The notes below the pieces were generated by a model. The model had not been told where the DNA came from. It ran no database searches and was given only the letters and a program-made list of their open reading frames with translations. Of a DNA stretch of 9,452 nucleotides, positions 1 to 5,451 are shown piece after piece. Position 1 is the stretch's first letter. The number at the start of each line of letters is the position of its first letter. The stretch is taken from contig JAGWUU010000116.1 of assembly GCA_028868335.1 (NCBI GenBank), forward strand, positions 1 through 9,452. Direction: 5' to 3'. Origin of the DNA: Sphingomonadales bacterium. Its GTDB lineage: Bacteria; Pseudomonadota; Alphaproteobacteria; Sphingomonadales; Sphingomonadaceae. A program made the position numbers and the translations under genes.

Positions 1-476
1 CGGTCAACGGCTTCGCGCTGGGCGGCGGATGCGAACTGGCGATGATGGCGGACTTCATCATCGCAGCCGATACCGCGCGGTTCGGCCAGCCCGAGATCAA
101 GCTGGGCGTTGCGCCGGGCATGGGCGGTAGCCAGCGCCTGACGCGCGCGGTGGGCAAGGCCAAGGCGATGGAAATGTGCCTGACGGGCCGGATGATGGGA
201 GCCGAGGAGGCCGAACGCTCGGGCCTCGTTGCGCGCGTGGTGCCGCTCGCCAGCCTGCTCGACGAAGCGCTCAAGACCGCCGCCGAGATCGCCGCAATGC
301 CCCCCTTGGCTGCAATCGCCAACAAGGAAATGGTCAACGCCGCCTTCGAGACTTCGCTGGATCAGGGCATCGTGATGGAGCGGCGGATCTTCCAGGTCCT
401 CACCGCCACCGAGGACAAGGCCGAGGGCATGGCCGCCTTCATCGAGAAGCGCCCCGGGGTGTGGAAGGGCAAGTGA
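1..476 (+). CDS. Enoyl-CoA hydratase (crotonase family), C-terminal part, 5' end cut by window
   Basis: This is the C-terminal part (about 157 residues) of an enoyl-CoA hydratase, which adds water across the double bond of a trans-2-enoyl-CoA in the cytoplasm. The reading frame is open from the window edge (codons begin at position 3) and stops with TGA at 474-476. The frame opens with the crotonase oxyanion-hole region GGGCELAMMAD. Its Glu (codon 33-35) matches one catalytic Glu of mitochondrial enoyl-CoA hydratase (rat E144). FGQPEIKLGVAPG follows, and its Glu (codon 93-95) matches the second (rat E164), so this is probably an active hydratase and not merely a superfamily member. GGSQRLTRAVGKAKAMEM and the LTGRMMGAEEAERSGLV segment are also typical. 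The gene lies 108 bp upstream of mmsB on the same strand, which suggests a valine or short-chain acyl-CoA catabolic operon. The exact acyl substrate cannot be read from sequence. Confidence 0.93.
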   Translation, partial: VNGFALGGGCELAMMADFIIAADTARFGQPEIKLGVAPGMGGSQRLTRAVGKAKAMEMCLTGRMMGAEEAERSGLVARVVPLASLLDEALKTAAEIAAMPPLAAIANKEMVNAAFETSLDQGIVMERRIFQVLTATEDKAEGMAAFIEKRPGVWKGK

Positions 477-479
477 TCG

Positions 480-569
480 CGTCGTCCCGGGCTTGACCGG
501 GGACCGCTTGAGGCTGGACTCGCCGCCACATCGATGAGGCCAGCGATCCCCCCGTTCGCGGGGATGACG
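480..569. repeat. Pair of inverted REP-like palindromes between hydratase and mmsB
   Basis: Two short palindromic units face each other across the intergenic gap. The left unit (480-504) begins CGTCGTCCCGG and forms an imperfect stem GTCCCGG / CCGGGGAC around GCTTGA. The right unit (546-569) has a perfect 6-bp stem ATCCCC / GGGGAT and ends GGGATGACG. The outer ends are inverted copies of one another with one mismatch (CGTCGTCCC against the reverse complement CGTCATCCC). From general knowledge, CGTCATCCC-type palindromes are dispersed in many copies through sphingomonad and other alphaproteobacterial genomes, usually between genes. The element could fold in the transcript and affect expression of mmsB relative to the upstream gene, but that is inference. 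It ends just before the mmsB ribosome binding site. Confidence 0.6.
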
Positions 570-573
570 ATTT

Positions 574-579
574 GGAGAG
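574..579 (+). promoter_or_regulatory. Ribosome binding site of mmsB
   Basis: GGAGAG lies 5 nt before the ATG at 585. It decides the start: the frame is also open back to an ATG at 534, but that would add 17 residues made from the REP-like repeat and would displace the N-terminal dinucleotide-binding strand MKIAFIGLGNMG. Confidence 0.75.
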
Positions 580-584
580 TCATC

Positions 585-1454
585 ATGAAAATCGCCTTCA
601 TCGGCCTCGGCAACATGGGCGGCGGAATGGCCGCGAACCTCGCCAAGGCGGGACATGAAGTCCACGCCTTCGACCTTTCCGAGGATGCCCTCGCCCGCGC
701 GCGTGACAACGGTTGTCACACCTACACCTCGGTACGCGAAGCGGTTCAGGGCGCTGAGGCGATCGTTTCGATGCTGCCGAATGGCAAGATCGTCGAAACC
801 GTGTTCGAAGGCGACGTGATCGGACATGCCCCCACCTCGGCCCCGCTGCTCGACTGCTCAACCATCGACGTTGCCACGGCCCGCAAGGTCGCCGCCGATG
901 CCGCGAAGGCAGGTTACGCGATGGTCGACGCCCCCGTCTCGGGCGGGATCGCGGCGGCCAATGCCGGTACACTGACCTTCATGGTCGGCGGCTCTGACGC
1001 TGCCTTCGCCCGCGCCCAGCCGATCCTGTCCGCGATGGGCAAGGCGGTGATCCACGCCGGGGAAGGCGGAGCGGGACAGGCGGCCAAGATCTGCAACAAC
1101 ATGATCCTCGGCGCGACGATGATCGCCACCTGCGAGGCCTTTGCTCTCGCTGACAAGCTTGGGCTGGATCTTCAGACGTTCTTCGACATTTCGAGCAAGG
1201 CCTCGGGCCAGTCATGGTCGATGACTTCATACTGCCCGGTTCCCGGCGTCGGTCCGCAAAGTCCCGCCGACAACGGCTACCAGGGCGGGTTCGCCGCCGC
1301 GCTGATGCTCAAGGACCTCAAACTGGCGATGGAAGCGGCAGGCAGCGTCGGCGCGAATGTCCCGATGGGCCAGCGCGCCGAGGAGCTTTATGAGGCCTTT
1401 GCCGCAGCGGGTAACGGCGGCGTGGATTTCTCGGGCATCATCAGGACGCTTTAG
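585..1454 (+). CDS. mmsB: 3-hydroxyisobutyrate dehydrogenase
   Basis: The product is a 289-residue NAD-dependent 3-hydroxyisobutyrate dehydrogenase, which oxidises 3-hydroxyisobutyrate to methylmalonate semialdehyde in valine degradation. The length is normal for the beta-hydroxyacid dehydrogenase family. Residues 1-12 (MKIAFIGLGNMG) are the Rossmann dinucleotide-binding motif GxGxxG. The acidic residue D30 at the end of the second strand (HAFDLS) favours NAD. DAPVSGG at 115-121 is the substrate-binding signature. K168 in GAGQAAKICNN is the conserved catalytic lysine, and the C-terminal helical domain contains GFAAALMLKDLKLAMEAA (about 236-253). The start at 585 is set by the good ribosome binding site and the Rossmann motif. 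It sits downstream of an enoyl-CoA hydratase in the same direction, as in mms-type valine operons. Related dehydrogenases (tartronate semialdehyde reductase, glyoxylate reductase) share the fold, but context and motifs favour MmsB. Confidence 0.93.
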   Translation: MKIAFIGLGNMGGGMAANLAKAGHEVHAFDLSEDALARARDNGCHTYTSVREAVQGAEAIVSMLPNGKIVETVFEGDVIGHAPTSAPLLDCSTIDVATARKVAADAAKAGYAMVDAPVSGGIAAANAGTLTFMVGGSDAAFARAQPILSAMGKAVIHAGEGGAGQAAKICNNMILGATMIATCEAFALADKLGLDLQTFFDISSKASGQSWSMTSYCPVPGVGPQSPADNGYQGGFAAALMLKDLKLAMEAAGSVGANVPMGQRAEELYEAFAAAGNGGVDFSGIIRTL

Positions 1455-1524
1455 CCCGGCGGTTCCTTGGGAGCCTCTTGGAACGCGTCATGCCTCACTC
1501 CACCCGAAGCACCAGAGTCCGGGC

Positions 1525-2880
1525 CTAGTTCGAACCCGAGATCGGCCCAGCCTCATTGGCGACGATGGTGAGCACCGCCGTCCACGCCGCGACGTTCTGC
1601 TCGAGCTGCGCGGGGTCAATCTTGTCGAGCGTATCGTCTGGCGTGTGGTGCAGGTCGAAATAGCGGGTGCCATCCTGTTCGAGGTCGATCACCGCGAGCT
1701 TCTGCGCTGCGATCACCGGTTCGACGTCGGTGCCGCCCCCGGCCTTGCCGCCATCGCGAACGATACCCATGGGGCCAAGCGCCGCAGCGATCCGGTCGGC
1801 CAGTGCCTTGTTCGTGTCGGCAAAAGCAAAGCGGACCCGCCAGACGCGATCGGCGCCGAAATCGCTTTCCATCGCAAGCGCGTGGGGTTCCGCCGCATGG
1901 TCCTTGGCGTAGGCCGCCCCGCCGAATCCGCCGAGTTCCTCGCTCCCCGCCCACAATACGCGGATCGTGCGCAACGGTTTGCCGTCTTTCTGCGCCCGCA
2001 GGGCGGCGGTCGTGACGATCGCACAGCCCGCGCCGTCGTCAATGGCACCAGTCGCCAGATCCCATGAATCGAGATGGCATCCGATCAGGATCGGCGGAAG
2101 CGACGGATCGCGGCCGGGAAGGTCAGCAACCACGTTGCCGGAAGGCATGTCCGCCTGGGGGTGGCCCTCCAGCACGAGGCTGATTGCCATCGGCTTGCCC
2201 GTGCCGGCGATCCGCGCGATCAGGGCAGCGTCCGGCGCAGAGACTGCGCCAGCCGGGATCGGGGCGGTTCCTGCCGGAAAATTCGTGACGCCGGTGTGCG
2301 GATCGCGGTTGTGGTCCGTGCCCACCGAACGGATCACGATAGCCGCCGCTCCCTTCTGCGAGGCGATTGCGGGTCCTTGCCGCCGGACCTGACCATAGGG
2401 GCCATAACCCGATCCATCCTGGTTCGCCCGCATCGCGTGATCGACGAAGGCGATCTTGCCCTTGAGCGAACCATCAGGCGCGGCCTTCAGCGCATCGAGA
2501 GTAGGGAAATAGACCAGCTCGGCAGACAGACCGCCCGCCGGTGTCGGGACAGAATTGCCCAGCGCGGAGATATGCAGGTCGTGCGGCCATGGCGTGGTGA
2601 TGCGGGCATTCTCCGCGCCGCGCACCCAACCCGGGATTTTGAAGCTTTCGGTCCGGACATTGGCAAAGCCCAGCGACTTGAGCCGCGCCACCGCCCAGTC
2701 GCGCGCCGCCGCCTCCCGTTCGGACCCGGCAAGGCGCGGTCCCACCTCGGTCGTGAGGTCCGCAATGAGATCAAGCGCTGACACCTCCCTGGGTGCCGGC
2801 GCGGGTGCCGAGGTCGGCTTGGCTTGGGAACCGGTTGAAACGAGGGCGAGCGCGATTGCGGAAAGGCTGAATGTCTTCAT
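1525..2880 (-). CDS. Secreted M28-family zinc metallopeptidase with PA-like insert
   Basis: The product is a 451-residue exported peptidase of the M28 family, closest in motif layout to plasma glutamate carboxypeptidase (CPQ/PGCP), which removes residues from small peptides. Residues 1-20 form a signal peptide (MKTF, hydrophobic core, SQA before KP). A protease-associated-type insert spans roughly 115-245. The co-catalytic zinc site is complete: H269 and D281 in GCHLDSWDLATGAIDDGAG, catalytic E314 and ligand E315 in WAGSEELGG, D340 in ESDFGAD, and H412 in the HTPDDT motif. H269 to D281 has the same spacing as human CPQ H290 to D302. The enzyme should act in the periplasm or outside the cell, giving amino acids from peptides. 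The ATG at 2880 gives the signal peptide directly, although no clear Shine-Dalgarno precedes it. The gene is convergent with mmsB across 70 bp that shows only a weak inverted repeat (GTTCC/GGAAC). Substrate specificity is unknown. Confidence 0.92.
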   Translation of the reverse strand: MKTFSLSAIALALVSTGSQAKPTSAPAPAPREVSALDLIADLTTEVGPRLAGSEREAAARDWAVARLKSLGFANVRTESFKIPGWVRGAENARITTPWPHDLHISALGNSVPTPAGGLSAELVYFPTLDALKAAPDGSLKGKIAFVDHAMRANQDGSGYGPYGQVRRQGPAIASQKGAAAIVIRSVGTDHNRDPHTGVTNFPAGTAPIPAGAVSAPDAALIARIAGTGKPMAISLVLEGHPQADMPSGNVVADLPGRDPSLPPILIGCHLDSWDLATGAIDDGAGCAIVTTAALRAQKDGKPLRTIRVLWAGSEELGGFGGAAYAKDHAAEPHALAMESDFGADRVWRVRFAFADTNKALADRIAAALGPMGIVRDGGKAGGGTDVEPVIAAQKLAVIDLEQDGTRYFDLHHTPDDTLDKIDPAQLEQNVAAWTAVLTIVANEAGPISGSN

Positions 2881-2930
2881 ATGCCAACAGCTAACGGGCT
2901 GCGGACGTCATGCCAAGCGCCGGGGGATTC

Positions 2931-2936
2931 ACTATA
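2931..2936 (-). promoter_or_regulatory. Possible -10 element for the M28 peptidase gene
   Basis: On the minus strand TATAGT lies about 50 bp upstream of the peptidase start. No good -35 hexamer sits 16-18 bp further upstream, because that stretch is the GC-rich inverted repeat at 2949-2981. Offered only as the best AT-rich candidate. Confidence 0.25.
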
Positions 2937-2948
2937 CCCAAGCCGATG

Positions 2949-2981
2949 GGGTCCGGGGTTGCCGTCCACGACCCCGGACCC
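2949..2981. terminator. Perfect 11-bp inverted repeat (GC-rich hairpin)
   Basis: GGGTCCGGGGT at 2949-2959 is exactly repeated in reverse complement as ACCCCGGACCC at 2971-2981, with an 11-nt loop. No T-run follows on either strand, so it is not a textbook intrinsic terminator, though GC-rich alphaproteobacteria often use such hairpins. It lies 28 bp downstream of the stop (3010) of a short minus-strand reading frame and 68 bp upstream of the M28 peptidase start. It could therefore end a minus-strand transcript before the peptidase promoter, or be an operator. Confidence 0.4.
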
Positions 2982-3009
2982 GCCCCCCATCCGTTCCGGA
3001 AATCGACGC

Positions 3010-3259
3010 TCAGCGCGGTCGTTTCTCCTTTCGTTGCGCCAACTCCCTTTTGAGCGCCGCCGAAACGAATGCTTCAAACAACGGATTCACGCAGACTCCG
3101 GAACAGCCTGCCAAGCCACCGCCGATCGAAATCCGCCTTTCGGTGCGGATCGGCGTGCACATCGATTTCCAGGCGATAGGTGCGGTAGTGGTCCTTCAAC
3201 TCACGGGGCAAGCCGGCGTGGGTTCCCTCACCTTCGGAATTGGATGGCCAATCGCGCAT
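3010..3259 (-). pseudogene. Possible small gene or frameshifted remnant, function unknown
   Basis: Two overlapping minus-strand frames cover this interval. The first starts at ATG 3259 and gives 61 residues ending RESVV (stop at 3074). It contains PRELKDHYRTYRLEIDVHAD and its codons have a GC profile that leans toward coding (by hand about 62, 46 and 67 percent at positions 1, 2 and 3). The second starts at ATG 3162, preceded by GGAAATCG, and gives 50 residues ending in the charged, helical stretch VSAALKRELAQRKEKRPR (stop at 3010). Joining them near 3085-3095 by a single-base shift would give one protein of about 83 residues with a basic C-terminus. A third frame just upstream (about 3260-3440, ending ARLAIQFRR) also reads like protein but lacks a clear start. 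I recognise no family. This could be a decayed gene, an intact 50-residue small protein, or chance. Confidence 0.22.
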
Positions 3260-3435
3260 TGTGCCAGCCGGATTCGTTCGAGCGACGCGCTTCCTCGTTG
3301 TCGCCTTCGCAGTGGGAGCGCCACATCGGCATCACGCCGCGCGTCAGGGCATCGGGGGTTCCAGCAGCGCTCGACAACGATGATCCGTCGCAATTCAACC
3401 GCGTCAGGAAGCGCGCAGTGCGACGGCATTGGAAG

Positions 3436-3465
3436 TAACCTCGGGTTAAATGGCGTTACGAACGC
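3436..3465. promoter_or_regulatory. Twin 13-bp palindromes upstream of ettA, possible operator
   Basis: Two palindromes with the same 5-3-5 geometry lie 4 bp apart: TAACC-TCG-GGTTA (3436-3448) and GCGTT-ACG-AACGC (3453-3465). A GTTAC direct repeat (3455-3459 and 3467-3471) overlaps the second. They sit about 140-170 bp before the ettA start, in a locally AT-richer patch where a promoter would be expected. They have different sequences, so they would not be two copies of one operator. Regulatory function is inferred only from position and symmetry. Confidence 0.25.
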
Positions 3466-3595
3466 AGTTACATTCCGCGATTTGCGCCGATCTCCGGCCG
3501 CATTGTTGCTGGCGTGGACGGTCAGCAGCACGGGCAGCTTGCCCGTCGTCGCGCCGCCCTGTAGAGGGCCAGCCAAATTCCCCGCACCAATCGCC

Positions 3596-3601
3596 AGAGG
3601 A
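3596..3601 (+). promoter_or_regulatory. Ribosome binding site of ettA
   Basis: AGAGGA, 5 nt before the ATG at 3607. It supports that ATG as the true start of EttA. Confidence 0.75.
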
Positions 3602-3606
3602 CCCCC

Positions 3607-5286
3607 ATGGCCGCCCAGTACGCCTTCGTTATGAAGAGCATGACCAAGACATTCCCCGGCGCGCAAAAGCCGGTGCTGAACAACATCAGCCTGCAGTTCT
3701 ACCAGGGCGCCAAGATCGGCATCGTTGGCCCCAACGGCGCGGGCAAATCCACCCTGATGAAAATCATGGGCGGGATCGACACCGATTTCACCGGCGAAGC
3801 CTGGCCGGGCGAGAACATCACCGTGGGCTATCTCCCGCAGGAACCGGAACTCGACAAGACCAAGACCGTGCTGGAAAACGTCAAGGACGGCGCACGGGAA
3901 ACGGCCGATCTGGTCGATCGCTTCAACGAGATCAGCATGATCATGGCCGATCCGCCGGAGGACGCCGATTTCGACGCGCTGATGGAGGAGATGGGCACGC
4001 TTCAGGAAAAGATCGACGCGGTTGATGGCTGGACGCTCGACAACCAGCTCGAGATCGCGATGGAAGCGCTGCGCTGCCCGCCCGGCGACTGGTCGGTGGA
4101 CAACCTTTCGGGCGGTGAAAAGCGCCGCATCGCCCTGACCCGGCTGCTGATCCAGAAGCCCGACATCCTGCTGCTCGACGAGCCGACCAACCACCTTGAC
4201 GCGGAGTCGGTCGAATGGCTGGAAAATCACCTCAAGGAATATGCCGGCGCGGTGCTGATGATCACCCACGACCGCTACTTCCTTGACAACGTGGTCGGCT
4301 GGATCCTCGAACTCGATCGCGGGAAATACTTCCCCTACGAGGGCAACTACTCAACCTACCTCGAAAAGAAGGCCCAGCGCATGGCCCAGGAGGAGCGCGA
4401 GGAAAGCGGCAAGCAGAAGGCGCTCAGCCGCGAGCTCGAATGGATTCGCCAGACCCCGGCCGCGCGCCAGACCAAGTCCAAGGCGCGCATCCGCAAGTTC
4501 GAGGAATTGCAGAACGCGCAGGACAACCGCCCGATCGGCAAGGCCCAGATCGTCATCCAGGTGCCAGAGCGCCTTGGCGGCAAGGTGATCGAGGTCAAGA
4601 ACATCTCCAAGGCCTATGGCGACAAGCTGTTGTTCGAGGATCTCTCGTTCATGCTCCCGCCCGGCGGGATCGTCGGCATCATCGGTCCGAACGGCGCGGG
4701 CAAGTCCACGCTGTTCCGCATCCTGACCGGCAAGGAACAACCCGACACCGGCAGCGTCGAGATCGGCAGCACAGTTCACCTCGGCTACGTCGACCAGAGC
4801 CGTGACGACCTCGACCCCAAGCACAACGTCTGGCAGGAAATCTCGGGCGGGCATGACTACATGACCGTCAACAAGCAGGAGATGAGCACCCGTGCCTACG
4901 TCGGGGCGTTCAACTTCAAGGGGCAGGACCAGCAGAAGAACGTCGGCAAGCTCTCGGGCGGTGAACGCAACCGCGTCCACATGGCCAAGATGCTGAAGGA
5001 GGGCGGCAATGTCCTGCTGCTCGACGAACCGACCAACGACCTTGACGTCGAAACGCTGGCCGCGCTTGAGGAAGCGATCGAAAACTTCGCGGGATGCGCC
5101 GTGGTCATCAGCCACGATCGCTTCTTCCTCGATCGTCTCGCCACGCACATCCTCGCCTTCGAGGGCAACAGCCACGTCGAATGGTTCGAAGGCAACTTCG
5201 CCATGTATGAAGAGGACAAGCGGCGCCGTCTGGGCGATGCGGCGGATCGGCCGACGCGGCTGGCGTACAAGAAGTTGACGAGGTGA
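3607..5286 (+). CDS. ettA: Energy-dependent translational throttle protein EttA (ABC-F ATPase)
   Basis: The product is a 559-residue ABC-F protein, matching the roughly 555 residues of E. coli EttA. EttA binds the ribosomal E site and gates entry into elongation according to the ATP/ADP ratio; it is cytoplasmic and has no membrane segment. Two ATPase domains are complete. Domain 1 has Walker A GPNGAGKST at 41-49, signature LSGGEKRR at 167-174 and Walker B ILLLDEP at 187-193 with catalytic E192, followed by TNHLD. Domain 2 has Walker A GPNGAGKST at 360-368, signature LSGGERNR at 449-456 and Walker B VLLLDEP at 469-475 with E474. The EttA arm insertion lies about 95-135. The charged linker that contacts P-site tRNA spans about 240-325 and includes the conserved WIRQTPAARQTKSKAR segment. 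The end, HVEWFEGNF...YKKLTR, is also EttA-like. It appears to be a single-gene unit. Confidence 0.96.
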   Translation: MAAQYAFVMKSMTKTFPGAQKPVLNNISLQFYQGAKIGIVGPNGAGKSTLMKIMGGIDTDFTGEAWPGENITVGYLPQEPELDKTKTVLENVKDGARETADLVDRFNEISMIMADPPEDADFDALMEEMGTLQEKIDAVDGWTLDNQLEIAMEALRCPPGDWSVDNLSGGEKRRIALTRLLIQKPDILLLDEPTNHLDAESVEWLENHLKEYAGAVLMITHDRYFLDNVVGWILELDRGKYFPYEGNYSTYLEKKAQRMAQEEREESGKQKALSRELEWIRQTPAARQTKSKARIRKFEELQNAQDNRPIGKAQIVIQVPERLGGKVIEVKNISKAYGDKLLFEDLSFMLPPGGIVGIIGPNGAGKSTLFRILTGKEQPDTGSVEIGSTVHLGYVDQSRDDLDPKHNVWQEISGGHDYMTVNKQEMSTRAYVGAFNFKGQDQQKNVGKLSGGERNRVHMAKMLKEGGNVLLLDEPTNDLDVETLAALEEAIENFAGCAVVISHDRFFLDRLATHILAFEGNSHVEWFEGNFAMYEEDKRRRLGDAADRPTRLAYKKLTR

Positions 5287-5291
5287 TCCGG

Positions 5292-5328
5292 GGGAAACGC
5301 AGCGCGGCCTTCGCCCCGCCCGTTTCCC
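5292..5328 (+). terminator. Hairpin after ettA
   Basis: GGGAAACG (5292-5299) pairs perfectly with CGTTTCCC (5321-5328), and the intervening 21 bases can add a smaller GCGG/CCGC stem. It begins 5 bp after the ettA stop codon. No T-run follows, so intrinsic termination is likely but not certain. Confidence 0.45.
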
Positions 5329-5343
5329 GCCTCACCCGTTTCC

Positions 5344-5370
5344 TGAACGGCAAGCTTACCAAACCGTTCA
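5344..5370. promoter_or_regulatory. 7-bp inverted repeat in the rcnB-like gene's upstream region
   Basis: TGAACGG (5344-5350) and CCGTTCA (5364-5370) flank a 13-nt AT-richer spacer containing AAGCTTACCAAA. The repeat lies about 80 bp before the RcnB-family start, where a promoter or operator would be expected. It could equally be a second hairpin behind ettA. I see no convincing -35/-10 pair. Confidence 0.25.
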
Positions 5371-5439
5371 CGCCCACGACAGCGCGACTCGCGTAACTCC
5401 TGTCCCATGGTCGCCGCCGATGGTGCGGCGCGTTGGGAT

Positions 5440-5443
5440 GGAG
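5440..5443 (+). promoter_or_regulatory. Ribosome binding site of the RcnB-family gene
   Basis: GGAG, 8 nt before the ATG at 5452. It decides the start over the in-frame ATG at 5407, which would add 15 residues ahead of an otherwise regular signal peptide and lacks a Shine-Dalgarno sequence. Confidence 0.65.
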
Positions 5444-5451
5444 TTACGGCG

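Larger units (their letters stand above)
2881..3606. other. 726-bp stretch without a confident gene; several inverted repeats
   Basis: This is the intergenic region between the divergent M28 peptidase (-) and ettA (+) genes. It holds a perfect 11-bp inverted repeat (2949-2981); a bulged hairpin at 3121-3154 (GCCGAT/ATCGGC with an inner CGAAA/TTTCG); and two adjacent 13-bp palindromes at 3436-3465. Short minus-strand frames between about 3010 and 3440 read like protein but shift frame. It should also contain the promoters of both flanking genes; I find no strong sigma-70 hexamer pair for ettA. No tRNA-like fold, terminal inverted repeats or transposase fragment was seen. Longer open frames here on the plus strand are Arg/Ser/Pro-rich with no ribosome binding site and look like chance frames. 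Confidence 0.6.

Noticed and set aside
1455..1524. Possible terminator between convergent mmsB and the M28 gene
   Set aside because: Only a 5-bp GTTCC/GGAAC pairing with a 13-nt or longer loop and no T-run; too weak to call.
1511..1545. AGTTCGAACCC resembling a tRNA T-arm
   Set aside because: The flanking bases do not form a 5-bp T-stem or an acceptor stem, and the segment is the end of the M28 peptidase coding sequence.
1357..2781. Several plus-strand open frames opposite the M28 peptidase gene
   Set aside because: The minus strand carries a full zinc-ligand set and a signal peptide; the plus frames are rich in Arg/Pro/Ser and lack motifs.
3196..4269. Long open frame on the minus strand (357 codons) opposite the start of ettA and its leader
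   Set aside because: Most of it is antisense to the strongly conserved EttA coding sequence. Such long antisense frames are common opposite high-GC genes, and the translation shows no recognisable domain and no ribosome binding site.
4351..5175. Minus-strand open frame of 274 codons opposite the second ATPase domain of ettA
   Set aside because: Val/Leu/Asp/Arg-rich antisense translation of EttA with no motif; codon-bias artefact.
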